64,000 nucleotides of DNA, taken from NCBI RefSeq assembly GCF_001718835.1, contig NZ_CP013444.1, positions 3,286,001-3,350,000 on the forward strand. Direction: 5' to 3'. The notes under the pieces are model-generated. The model searched no databases. It had not been told where the DNA came from and saw only the letters and a list, made by a program, of their open reading frames with translations. The position numbers and the translations under genes were made by a program. The stretch is from Burkholderia cepacia. GTDB lineage: Bacteria > Pseudomonadota > Gammaproteobacteria > Burkholderiales > Burkholderiaceae. Positions 17,344 to 25,103 of the stretch are shown here, in pieces. How positions within the stretch are numbered: the stretch's first letter is position 1; every line of letters starts with the position of its first letter.

Positions 17344-18144
17344 TCAGGCGGCCAGGTGTGCGGCGCGCCGCTCGACGCCGTGCACCGCGTCCGACAGGCG
17401 GCGGATCAGCGGGGCGGCCTTCGGCGCGGCGAACACGTTGCGGCCGGCCGCGATGCCGAGCGCGCCCGCGTTCATCACCCGCGACGTGAACGCGACGAAC
17501 TCGTCTTCGGGCAGCTTCGCGCCGCCCGCGACCAGCACCGGCAGCGACGAGCCGGCGATGATGTCGGCCATGCTCGCGGCGTCGCCGCTGTACGGCAGCT
17601 TGACGATGTCGGCGCCGAGATCCGCCGCGACGTTCGCCGCATGGGCGATCAGTTCGGCCTGCGGACGATCGCCGAGGCCCGGGCCGCGCGGATAGATCAT
17701 CGCGAGCAGCGGCAGCGACCAGCGCGCGCATTCGGTCGCGATGCGGCTCAGGTCGAGCAGCTGCTGGGATTCCGTCTTCGAGCCGAGATTCACGTGCACG
17801 CTGACCGCGTCCGCGCCGCTCGCCAGCGCGTCCTCGACGCTCGCGAACAGCGTCTTCGCGTTCGCGTCCTCCGCGTAGCGCGTGCAGCCGTTCAGGTGCA
17901 CGACGAGCGCGAGATCGCTCAGCACGTCGGGCGCCAGGAAGCGCGCGCGGCCCCGATGCACGACGATCGCGTCGCCGCCGTGCGCGGCGATGTCGCCGAC
18001 CAGTTGCCGCAACTGCTGCGGATGGGCGATCGGCCCGTCCGCGAGCGAATGATCGAGCGGCACCATCAGACACTTGCCCGACGCGGCACGCACCACCCGC
18101 CGCATCCTGAGCGCCTTGCCAGAAACCGATAGAAGAGCGTTCAT
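17344..18144 (-). CDS. Class I aldolase of the DeoC/LacD family (2-amino-3,7-dideoxy-heptulosonate synthase / GriI-like)
   Basis: A 266-residue TIM-barrel aldolase. The start LMVPLDHSLADGPI (about residues 27-40) has the conserved Asp-His of the family, KTLFASVEDALASGADAVSVHVNLGS is the barrel middle, and GADIVKLPYSGD (about 179-190) contains the Schiff-base lysine. VLVAGGAKLPEDEFV is the phosphate-binding strand-loop. Length fits archaeal ADH synthase and GriI (about 265-275). GriI joins aspartate semialdehyde with dihydroxyacetone phosphate; the archaeal enzyme uses aspartate semialdehyde with a deoxyketohexose phosphate. The product is the substrate of dehydroquinate synthase II homologues, two of which are the next genes. 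The chosen start has AGGA before it; the longer frame upstream lacks family similarity. Confidence 0.85.
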   Translation of the reverse strand: MNALLSVSGKALRMRRVVRAASGKCLMVPLDHSLADGPIAHPQQLRQLVGDIAAHGGDAIVVHRGRARFLAPDVLSDLALVVHLNGCTRYAEDANAKTLFASVEDALASGADAVSVHVNLGSKTESQQLLDLSRIATECARWSLPLLAMIYPRGPGLGDRPQAELIAHAANVAADLGADIVKLPYSGDAASMADIIAGSSLPVLVAGGAKLPEDEFVAFTSRVMNAGALGIAAGRNVFAAPKAAPLIRRLSDAVHGVERRAAHLAA

Positions 18145-18256
18145 CCGTGATTCCTCGCCAGAAATGGAAAGGCCGGCCCGTTCGACTTCAGCCTGCCTCC
18201 GGGGTGCCCGCTTGCGGGCGGAACTGGAGCGACAACCGAGCAACGCTTGCAGCAAA

Positions 18257-18273
18257 TCTTGCGACGTGTAAGA
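18257..18273. promoter_or_regulatory. Possible LysR-type binding site
   Basis: TCTT-N9-AAGA is an interrupted dyad containing a T-N11-A core, the pattern recognised by LysR-type regulators, about 115 bases before the aldolase start. The cluster's LysR gene (21476) is a candidate binder. Such short dyads occur by chance, so this is tentative. Confidence 0.25.
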
Positions 18274-18284
18274 CTTGCATAGAC

Positions 18285-18308
18285 CCAATCATCCTATGAT
18301 TGGATCAT
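18285..18308. promoter_or_regulatory. Operator-like palindrome in the divergent cluster promoter
   Basis: CCAATCAT-CCT-ATGATTGG (18285-18303) is a perfect 8+3+8 palindrome. With ATCAT at 18304-18308 it gives three ATSAT half-sites spaced exactly 8 bp apart. The same half-site and spacing occur before the FadR-type regulator at 13154. It lies between the divergent aldolase and flavin oxidoreductase genes, where a repressor would control both arms. Confidence 0.55.
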
Positions 18309-18417
18309 CCTTGCAAGTGACTTGCGAGCGATCCTGTTTCCCGACCGGGGGACGCATTCGTCGCGGCATCGCTTCCCCTTTGCAGACAACGGCAGCACAT
18401 CAACCTGTGAGGTGTCT

Positions 18418-19476
18418 ATGAAGTTCGGCGTGTCCTTCCTGCCCGATACCGGCCCGGCCGACCGCCCGGCGGCCGACTATTACGCGCAGGCGCTGAAGCT
18501 CAGCGCGCTGTCCGAGCGGCTCGGCTACACGTACGTGAAGATGACCGAGCACTACCTGAAGCCGTACGGCGGCTACAGCCCGTCGCCGCTGATGTTCCTC
18601 GCGGCCGTGGCCGCGCAGACGAAGTCGATCCGCCTGATGACGGGCGGCATCCAGGCGTCGTTCCATCATCCGGTCCAGCTCGCGGCCGAAGCCGCGCAGC
18701 TCGACGCGATCTCGAACGGGCGGCTCGAACTGGGCTTCGCGCGCGCCTTCCTGCCGTACGAATTCGATGCATTCGGCATCGATCTCGACTCGAGCAAGAC
18801 GCGCTTCCAGCAGACGATCGACGCGACGGTGCGGCTCCTCGCCGAGGAATCGGCCAGCGAGGACACCCCGTTCTTCCGCTACCGCGACGCGCAATCGCTG
18901 CCGCGCCCGACGCAGCAGCCGCGCCCGCCGGTGTGGGTCGCGGCGCTGCTCACGCCGTCCAGCTTCGAGTGGATCGGCGAACGCGGCTTCAACCTGCTGA
19001 TGGCCGCGCCGCCGCGCAAGGCCGCGCTCGCCAAGACCCAGGAGATGGTGGCGCTCTATCGCGACACGTTCGAGCGCCATCACGGCCACACCGGCCGCAA
19101 GCCGCAGGTCTCGATCAGCATCCCGCTGATGATCGGCACGTCGGACGCGCATGCGCTGGCACTCGCGGAGCCGCGCCTGCGCCATCACTGGCGCTATTTC
19201 GCGGAAGCGGCGAAGTCGTGGGAGCAGGTGCAGTCGCCTGCCTACCAGGGCTACAACGAAGCGATGAAGAACAAGATGGGCGGCATGGACACGGCCGACC
19301 TCGACGCAACCGCCGTGCTCGGCACGCCCGACACCGTGCGCCAGCGCATCCGCGCGCTCGAGGCCGACCTCGGTCTCGACGCGATCCTGTGGCACATCGA
19401 CTACGGCGCGCAGCCGTACGAGCTGATGAGCAACAACCTGGAGGTGTTCGCCCGCGACGTGCTGCCGGGACTATGA
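18418..19476 (+). CDS. LLM-class (luciferase-like) flavin-dependent oxidoreductase
   Basis: A 352-residue TIM-barrel protein of the bacterial luciferase superfamily, which uses FMNH2 supplied by a separate reductase. Typical blocks are MKFGVSFLPDTGP at the start, LGYTYVKMTEHYLKPYGGYSPSPLMFLAAVAA (about residues 37-68, the second-strand E-H motif), IRLMTGGIQASFHHPVQLAAEAAQLDAISNGRLELGFARAF (about 73-113) and VLGTPDTVRQRIRALEADLGLDAILW near the end. The start was placed at MKFGVSF because GTGAGG precedes it. The flavin reductase at 20807 is the obvious electron partner. With an FAD monooxygenase between them it forms the plus-strand arm of the aromatic cluster. Possible roles are ring or N-oxygenation; neither is proved. 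Confidence 0.85.
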   Translation: MKFGVSFLPDTGPADRPAADYYAQALKLSALSERLGYTYVKMTEHYLKPYGGYSPSPLMFLAAVAAQTKSIRLMTGGIQASFHHPVQLAAEAAQLDAISNGRLELGFARAFLPYEFDAFGIDLDSSKTRFQQTIDATVRLLAEESASEDTPFFRYRDAQSLPRPTQQPRPPVWVAALLTPSSFEWIGERGFNLLMAAPPRKAALAKTQEMVALYRDTFERHHGHTGRKPQVSISIPLMIGTSDAHALALAEPRLRHHWRYFAEAAKSWEQVQSPAYQGYNEAMKNKMGGMDTADLDATAVLGTPDTVRQRIRALEADLGLDAILWHIDYGAQPYELMSNNLEVFARDVLPGL

Positions 19477-19516
19477 CGCCATGTCGATCTATTCCGGACG
19501 AGAGGCGAACCCCTCC

Positions 19517-20743
19517 ATGATCACGACAACTTCACTCAGCGCGCTCGTCGTCGGCGCCGGCATCGGCGGCCTCGCCGCCGCGCTCGCGCTGCGGCGCGCC
19601 GGCCATCGGGTCACCGTGCTCGAGCAGAGCCGGGCGTTCCGGGAAGTCGGCGCCGGGCTGCAGGTCGTGCCGAACGCGACGCGCGCGCTGCGTGCGCTCG
19701 GCGTGCTCGACCGGCAGCGGCTGGCCGCCGTCGCCCCGATCGCGACGATCCGCCGCCGCTGGCAGGACGGCAGCCTGCTCGGTTCCTTCCCGCTCGGCGA
19801 CGAAGTCGAAGCCGCCTTCAACGCACCGTACTGGAACGCGCATCGCGCCGACCTGCATGCCGCGCTGCTCGACGCCGTGCGCGACCCGGCAGGCGCCGGC
19901 GTGCCGGTCGACGTGCGCGGCGGCGTCGCGGTGCGCGACCTGGATGCGCACGGACCCGACGGCGCGAGCGTCGTCGCCGCGGACGGCACGCGCTGGCGCG
20001 CGGATCTCGTCGTCGCGGCCGACGGCATTCATTCGACGCTGCGCCACGCGCTGCTCGGCGACGACGCGCCGCACTACAGCGGCGACGACGCGTATCGCGC
20101 GCTGATCGACGCCGATGCGATCGACCCGCGCTCGCCCGTGTTCGAGATCGTCAGGGAACCGCAGGTGACGATCTGGCTCGGGCCCGGCCGGCACGCGATC
20201 CATTACTGGGTGCGCGACCGCCGGCTGCTGAACCTCGTCGTGATCGTGCCGGGCGACGGCAGCACGCGCGAATCGTGGAGCAGCAAGGGCGACCGCGCGA
20301 CGCTCGAGGCCGAGCTCGACGGCTGGGATCCGCGCCTCGTCGGGCTGATCCGCTGCGCGTCGGACCTGAGCCGCTGGTCGCTGCACGACCGCCAGCCGCT
20401 CACGCGCTGGGTGTGGGACAGCGTGTGCCTGCTCGGCGACGCATGCCACCCGATGCTGCCGTACCAGTCGCAAGGCGCCGCGCAGGCGCTCGAGGACGCG
20501 GTCGTGCTCGGCCGGTGCGTGACCGGGCTCGCGTCGAAGGACGCCCTCGGCGCCGCGCTGGTCGAATACCAGCGCCTGCGGATCGACCGCAGCGCGCGGA
20601 TCCAGCTGGCATCGGCCGGCAACGGCGGCGTATTCCACCTGCCCGACGGCCCCGAGCAGCAGGCGCGCGACGCCGAGCTCAAGTCGCGCCGCGCCGACTT
20701 CAGGTCCTATCACTGGACCTGGGCCGACGCGTACCAGATGTGA
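19517..20743 (+). CDS. FAD-dependent aromatic monooxygenase (salicylate/3-hydroxybenzoate hydroxylase-like)
   Basis: A 408-residue class A flavoprotein monooxygenase. The dinucleotide motif LVVGAGIGGLAAALALRRAGH is at residues 9-29, the DG motif is LVVAADGIHSTLR (about 164-176) and the GD motif is LLGDACHPMLPYQSQGAAQALEDA (about 307-330). These enzymes use NAD(P)H and O2 to hydroxylate phenols; the salicylate hydroxylase group also removes a carboxyl group. If 3-amino-4-hydroxybenzoate or a relative is made by the other arm, oxidative decarboxylation to an aminohydroquinone is a reasonable guess. An ATG at 19481 would add 12 residues; the start at ATGATCACG fits the family better, though its GAGAGG lies a little far upstream. 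Confidence 0.85.
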   Translation: MITTTSLSALVVGAGIGGLAAALALRRAGHRVTVLEQSRAFREVGAGLQVVPNATRALRALGVLDRQRLAAVAPIATIRRRWQDGSLLGSFPLGDEVEAAFNAPYWNAHRADLHAALLDAVRDPAGAGVPVDVRGGVAVRDLDAHGPDGASVVAADGTRWRADLVVAADGIHSTLRHALLGDDAPHYSGDDAYRALIDADAIDPRSPVFEIVREPQVTIWLGPGRHAIHYWVRDRRLLNLVVIVPGDGSTRESWSSKGDRATLEAELDGWDPRLVGLIRCASDLSRWSLHDRQPLTRWVWDSVCLLGDACHPMLPYQSQGAAQALEDAVVLGRCVTGLASKDALGAALVEYQRLRIDRSARIQLASAGNGGVFHLPDGPEQQARDAELKSRRADFRSYHWTWADAYQM

Positions 20744-20750
20744 CGCTTCA

Positions 20751-20784
20751 CCCCGGCGCCGCGCGGCCGCGCTTCGCGCCGGGG
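20751..20784 (+). terminator. Intercistronic hairpin
   Basis: CCCCGGCGC / GCGCCGGGG, a perfect 9-bp stem with a GC-rich 16-base loop, followed by CCTTTC, lies between the monooxygenase and the flavin reductase genes. It may attenuate transcription or stabilise the upstream message. Confidence 0.45.
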
Positions 20785-20806
20785 CCTTTCGCGATGGAAC
20801 CGCATC

Positions 20807-21355
20807 ATGACGAACACCGTGGACATTGCGCAGCAACTGAAACAGGCGATGCGCGGCGTGGCCGCCACCGTCACGATCGTGACGACCGGCGGCGACGGCG
20901 CCGCCGCCGCACCGTGCGCGCTGACCGCCAGCTCGTTCACGTCGGTCGCGCTCGATCCGCCGACCGTGCTGGTGTGCATCAACCGGCGCGCGAGCATTCA
21001 CGCGTCGATCACCGGCCGCCGGCGTTTCTGCGTGAACGCGCTGCGAAGCTGCCACGTGCCGCTCGCGCTCGCGTGCAGCACGACGGGCTCCGACGCGCGT
21101 TTCGCGCACGACGCATGGCGTACCGACGCGGCGACGGGCCTGCCCTATCTCGAGAACGCGCAGACGTCGTTCTTCTGCGACACGCTCGAACAGGTCGAGG
21201 TCGGCTCGCATTCGATTCTGGTCGGCCGGGTCACGCGCGTCGCGATGTCCGCCGACGTGAACCCGCTGATGTACGTGAACGGCGCATTCGCCGCCGTCCG
21301 CTCGCTGCCGTCCGATGCGACGCGCGCGCCGTCGGCCGCCGGCGAGCGCACATGA
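20807..21355 (+). CDS. Flavin reductase domain protein (HpaC-like)
   Basis: A 182-residue short-chain flavin reductase. MRGVAATVTIVTTGGDG (residues 11-27), ALTASSFTSVALDPPTVLVCINRRASIH (about 33-60) and FCVNALRS are the standard blocks; GRVTRVAMSADVNPLMYVNGAF closes the fold. These enzymes reduce FMN or FAD with NAD(P)H and hand the reduced flavin to a two-component oxygenase. Here the LLM-class protein at 18418 is the likely recipient. It follows the FAD monooxygenase by 63 bases and precedes the LysR gene by 120 bases. Confidence 0.88.
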   Translation: MTNTVDIAQQLKQAMRGVAATVTIVTTGGDGAAAAPCALTASSFTSVALDPPTVLVCINRRASIHASITGRRRFCVNALRSCHVPLALACSTTGSDARFAHDAWRTDAATGLPYLENAQTSFFCDTLEQVEVGSHSILVGRVTRVAMSADVNPLMYVNGAFAAVRSLPSDATRAPSAAGERT

Positions 21356-21475
21356 CGGCGTCGTTGCGTGCGCCGCGCATGTCGCCGCGCGCAATCGATG
21401 CGTGCGCTGCACTGACGCCAGGCGAGCGGCTCGCGCACTACCATTGCGCCGCATGCACGCTTTGAGGAGGACTTG

Positions 21476-22399
21476 ATGGCACCCGACCTGAACCTGCTGA
21501 TTTCGCTCGATGCGCTGCTCGAAGAGGGCAGCGTCGTCGGCGCCGCACGCCGCATGAACCTCAGCCCGCCCGCGATGAGCCGCACGCTCGCGCGCATCCG
21601 CGAAACGGTCGGCGACCCGATCTTCGTGCAGGCCGGCCGCAAGATGGTGCCGACGCCGCGTGCGCTCGAACTGCGCGGCGTCGTCCGCGAAACCGTGGAG
21701 CGCGCATCGCAGTTGCTCGCGCCGTCCGCGGAAATCGATCTCGGCACGCTCGACAAGCAGTTCAACGTGCGGGCGAACGACGTCTTCGTCGGCCTGCACA
21801 GCAGCCGGCTGCTCGAGGAGATGGCGCGCGGGATGCCGCGCGCGATGCTGCGCTTCATGCCCGAGGAAGACGACATCGACGACGACGCCTTGCGCAGCGG
21901 CCGCATCGACCTGTTCATCAGCGCGTCGCGCCGCCTGGGGCCGGAGATTCGCGTGCAGCCGCTGTTCACGACGACCTTCGTCGGCCTCGCGCGCCACGAC
22001 CACCCGATCTTCGACGACGACATCACGCCCGAGCGCTTCGCGCGCTGGCCGCATATCGGCGTCTCGCGGCGCGGCAAGTCGGTGGGGCCGATCGACACCG
22101 CGCTGGCGGAGCGCAGCCTCGAACGGCACGTCCTGCTCGTCGTGCCGACGCCGTATGCGGCGATCTTCGCGCTGCAGGCGTCGGACCTGATCCTGCCGCT
22201 GCCCGAGCATCTCGCGCGCGGCGCGGTGCGGGCCGGGCTCGGCGTGCGCACGTTCGAACTGCCGGTGCCGCTCGAAACCGTGCTGATCACGCAGGCGTGG
22301 CATCCGCGCTTCCAGAGCGACCCCGCGCACCAGTGGTTGCGGCGTGTGGTGCGCGGGCTGTGCACCGGCCCGTCGGCATTGCAGCCGACGCACGCATGA
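21476..22399 (+). CDS. LysR-type transcriptional regulator
   Basis: A 307-residue regulator with the N-terminal helix-turn-helix LNLLISLDALLEEGSVVGAARRMNLSPPAMSRTLARIRETVGDPIF (residues about 4-49), of the NodD/NahR-like subgroup, and a periplasmic-binding-protein-like ligand domain (about 90-300). GAGGAGG lies five bases before the ATG. NahR-type regulators often sense aromatic acids. It is the last gene before the efflux operon on the same strand, but a 15-bp hairpin just after its stop separates them. It could control the biosynthetic cluster, the exporter, or both. Confidence 0.88.
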   Translation: MAPDLNLLISLDALLEEGSVVGAARRMNLSPPAMSRTLARIRETVGDPIFVQAGRKMVPTPRALELRGVVRETVERASQLLAPSAEIDLGTLDKQFNVRANDVFVGLHSSRLLEEMARGMPRAMLRFMPEEDDIDDDALRSGRIDLFISASRRLGPEIRVQPLFTTTFVGLARHDHPIFDDDITPERFARWPHIGVSRRGKSVGPIDTALAERSLERHVLLVVPTPYAAIFALQASDLILPLPEHLARGAVRAGLGVRTFELPVPLETVLITQAWHPRFQSDPAHQWLRRVVRGLCTGPSALQPTHA

Positions 22400-22401
22400 C
22401 G

Positions 22402-22438
22402 CGCACTCGACGCGTGCGCCAGATGCACGCGTCGAGTG
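22402..22438 (+). terminator. Perfect 15-bp hairpin after the LysR gene
   Basis: GCACTCGACGCGTGC / GCACGCGTCGAGTGC with a seven-base loop starts three bases after the LysR stop. There is no T tract. It lies about 80 bases before the exporter start, so it could be a terminator or a binding site of the exporter's regulator. Confidence 0.5.
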
Positions 22439-22518
22439 CAAAGACGTCACTGTTCGGCATGCATGCCCCGCCCGTAGACTGTTTGCGTCATTCATCATGG
22501 TGCATCAGGAGTACAGGA

Positions 22519-24624
22519 GTGCATAACGCAGCAGATCCGCCGGCCACCGCGCCGGCCCCGCCCGGGCGCCTGAGTCGAGCGACGGCGGCGCTGGTCGCGC
22601 GCATCGACATCTTCACGCCGCGCGGCGCGTATGTCGCGCGCTCGGTCATCGCCGCCGCGCTCGCGCTCGGCGTCGCGTACCTGCTCGAACTGGAAACCCC
22701 GTATTCGGCCGCGTCGACGGTACTGCTCGTGATCAATCCCGTCCAGGGCGCGGTGATCGGCAAGGGCGTGTGGCGCGTGGTCGGCACGATCGCGGGGATG
22801 GTCGTCGCGTTCGTGCTGATGGGCTGCTTCGCGCAGCAGCCGCTGCTGTTCATCCTCGGCTTCGCGTTCTGGCTCGGTGTCTGCGTCGCGGGCATGACGC
22901 TGCTGCGGCACTTCCGCGCGTCGGGCACCGTGGTGGCCGGCTACACGATCGGCCTCGCGACCTACGGCGCGATGCAGCACCCCGAGCTGACCTTCGAGCA
23001 CGTGATCGGGCGCGGCTCGACGGTCGCGATCGGCGTGCTGTGCCTGAGCCTCGTGTCGATGCTGCTCGGCACGCGCGACGTCCGCATGAAACTCGAAGCG
23101 CTGGTCGCGCGGCTCGCCGCGTCCGCCGCCCGCGCGATCGCCGTGCAGCGCGGCGGGATCGCCGCCGCGCCCGGCGATGACCAGCGGCACGCGCTGTTCG
23201 CCGGCATCTACGGCATCGACGATCTGCTCGCGCTCGGCAAGGCCGAATCGGCAGACCTCGCGCAACGCGCGGCCGCCGTGCGGCACGGGATGGCGTCGCT
23301 GTTCGGCGCGCTCGCGGGCGGCATGCCGCCGCTGCCGGCCGACAGCCCCGGCGCGCGCGCGGTCGCGTCGCTGCAGCCGCGTCTCGCGGCCGCGTGGCAG
23401 GCCGCCGCCGACGCGCTCGCCGACGGCCCGGCCGGCACCGTGCGCGCGCTTGCGCTGCTCGGCGACGCGCGCCAGCGCTTCAGGACGGCGCTCGACGAGA
23501 TCGTGCTGGCCGATCCGCGCGACGACGCGGCGTTGCTGATCGCCGGCGAGCGGCTGATCGAGCAGATCGACGACTACCGCGCGGCGCTCGACGGGCTCGT
23601 CGAGCTGCAGCGCGCGCGGCCGCAGCGCCGGCCCGCGCCGGTGCGCTTCCATCGCGACGTACGCTCGGCGCTCGAGAACGGCGTGCGCTCGATGTGCGCG
23701 ATCGTGATCTCCGGCGCGTTCTGGCTCGCGACCGGCTGGAACCAGGGCGACATGATGCTGCTCGTCGTCGCGCCGTACTGTGCGCTGCTCGCGACCGCCG
23801 GCAACCCGGCCGCCGGCGCGCAGGCGTTCATCAAGGGCACGGTGCTCGCCGTGCCGGCCGCGTTCGTGTGCGCGTTCGGCATCCTGCCGCGCATCGAAGG
23901 CTTTCCGCTGCTCGTCGTCGCGCTCGCGCTGTTCTGGATGCCCGGCATCTACGCGACGAGCGTGCCGAAGAGCGCGCTCGCGGGGCTCGCCTATCTCGTC
24001 GCGTTCAACACGCTGACCGGCGCGACCAATCCGTTCCGCCCCGACGTTGCGCTGTTCCTGAACCAGTCGGTCGCGTGGGTGCTCGCCACGTTCCTCACGC
24101 TGCTCACGTTCCGGTTGATCCTGCCGGGCAACCTGGCCACCGATGCCACGCGGCTGCGCCGCACGATCCGCGACGACACGCTCGCGCTCGTGGCCGGCCG
24201 GCGCGTCACGGCGGCGGGCTGGCAGCAGCGCCAGCAGCACCGCATCGCGCAGCTCGGCGCGCTGCTCGCGGGCCAGCCGGCCGCGATGACGCAGGCGAGC
24301 ATCGAGGCGCTCGCGGCACTGCACGTCGGCAAGGAGCTGCTGCGGATCCGCCGCGGCGCCGCGCGCGACGGCTTGCCCGAGCCCGCGCGGCAGTGCGCGC
24401 GCACCGCGCTCGCTCGGCTCGCCCGCCGCGCAGCGCAACCCGTGCGCGCGGCCCGGCATGCACGGCGCGCCGCGCACGCGCTGGCCGGCCTCGCCGCCGC
24501 GCATCCCGGCTGCGGCGCCGAGCTGAAACGCCTGATGGCCGCGTTCGCCGACGTCCACGTGCTGCTGCACACGTACGCCGCCTATTTCACCGCCGTTCCG
24601 GAGCGCGCCCGCGATGCTCAGTGA
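22519..24624 (+). CDS. FUSC-family aromatic-acid exporter, AaeB/fusaric acid resistance-like inner membrane protein
   Basis: A 701-residue inner-membrane protein of the FUSC/AaeB family. Two hydrophobic blocks of about six helices each (residues about 30-190 and 390-540) alternate with soluble helical regions, the family's layout. GAYVARSVIAAALALGVAYLLELETPYSAASTVLLVINPVQGAVIGKG is the first-helix signature and TGWNQGDMMLLVVAPYCALLAT opens the second block. The family exports hydroxybenzoates or fusaric acid together with an adaptor and outer-membrane factor, which follow here. The start is GTG: AGGAG lies seven bases before it, whereas the open frame upstream overlaps the LysR gene. It overlaps the next gene by 11 bases. 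Confidence 0.88.
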   Translation: MHNAADPPATAPAPPGRLSRATAALVARIDIFTPRGAYVARSVIAAALALGVAYLLELETPYSAASTVLLVINPVQGAVIGKGVWRVVGTIAGMVVAFVLMGCFAQQPLLFILGFAFWLGVCVAGMTLLRHFRASGTVVAGYTIGLATYGAMQHPELTFEHVIGRGSTVAIGVLCLSLVSMLLGTRDVRMKLEALVARLAASAARAIAVQRGGIAAAPGDDQRHALFAGIYGIDDLLALGKAESADLAQRAAAVRHGMASLFGALAGGMPPLPADSPGARAVASLQPRLAAAWQAAADALADGPAGTVRALALLGDARQRFRTALDEIVLADPRDDAALLIAGERLIEQIDDYRAALDGLVELQRARPQRRPAPVRFHRDVRSALENGVRSMCAIVISGAFWLATGWNQGDMMLLVVAPYCALLATAGNPAAGAQAFIKGTVLAVPAAFVCAFGILPRIEGFPLLVVALALFWMPGIYATSVPKSALAGLAYLVAFNTLTGATNPFRPDVALFLNQSVAWVLATFLTLLTFRLILPGNLATDATRLRRTIRDDTLALVAGRRVTAAGWQQRQQHRIAQLGALLAGQPAAMTQASIEALAALHVGKELLRIRRGAARDGLPEPARQCARTALARLARRAAQPVRAARHARRAAHALAGLAAAHPGCGAELKRLMAAFADVHVLLHTYAAYFTAVPERARDAQ

Positions 24625-24808
24625 ATTCCCGCTGGCCGGCATCTACCTGCCGCCCTTTTTCGTCTATGCGTGCGCGACCGTGCCGCTCTACCTGGCCGTG
24701 CGCGCGCTGCTCGCGCGGCTCGGCGTGCTGCGCCGCGTGTGGCATCCGGCGCTGTTCGAGTTCGCGATTTCGCTCGTGCTGGTCGCCACGCTGGTTCTTT
24801 ATCTCTAG
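24614..24808 (+). CDS. aaeX: DUF1656 small membrane protein, AaeX-like
   Basis: A 64-residue protein with two membrane helices (YLPPFFVYACATVPLYLAVRALL and FEFAISLVLVATLVLYL). AaeX/DUF1656 proteins accompany FUSC exporters and HlyD-type adaptors; their role is not well defined. The gene overlaps the exporter's 3' end. Its TAG stop lies inside the first copy of the CTAG that flanks the inserted palindromic element, so the insertion came at the very end of the gene without changing the protein. Confidence 0.8.
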   Translation: MLSEFPLAGIYLPPFFVYACATVPLYLAVRALLARLGVLRRVWHPALFEFAISLVLVATLVLYL

Positions 24809-25093
24809 GGTCTGTTTACCTATGGAACGTACATGCGAATGCCCGAAATCGCTCGTAGGGCAAGGAGCGAGGAGCGCCGTTTGGCCGCGCCAAACAAGCG
24901 ACGAGCGACGCCGCCATACGGGCGATTTCGGGCATTCCCCTGGAATGAATTTCAAGTTTGGGGTTGCCACGAGAACGGCCGCTCGCCACGTTGTGCTCCT
25001 TGGCGATACGTCCAGTATTCGCGGCGTCGCACGCCTCGCGAGCGGCCGTTCTCGTGGCAACGCATGTACGTTCCATATGTAAACAGACCCTAG
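24805..25093. mobile_element. MITE-like nested palindromic element, 289 bp with CTAG flanks
   Basis: The ends form an inverted repeat of about 33 bases with one mismatch, starting CTAGGGTCTGTTTAC at both ends and continuing as ATGGAACGTACATGCG. Inside are a 21-bp inverted repeat with one mismatch (24837-24857 / 24917-24937), a 7-bp GTTTGGC hairpin in its loop, and a perfect 24-bp inverted repeat (24963-24986 / 25038-25061). No credible protein is encoded. The outer CTAG copies (24805-24808 and 25090-25093) look like a 4-bp target duplication of the YTAR type made by IS5-family transposases; because CTAG is its own complement it could instead be part of the repeat. Removing one copy plus the insert restores aaeX stop, 10 bases, adaptor ATG. 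Confidence 0.8.
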
Positions 25094-25103
25094 GATCTGC
25101 GTC

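Noticed and set aside
19532..22498. A 988-codon minus-strand frame across the monooxygenase, reductase and LysR genes
   Set aside because: Three plus-strand genes with full motifs and ribosome sites occupy the region; the long frame is a codon-bias shadow.
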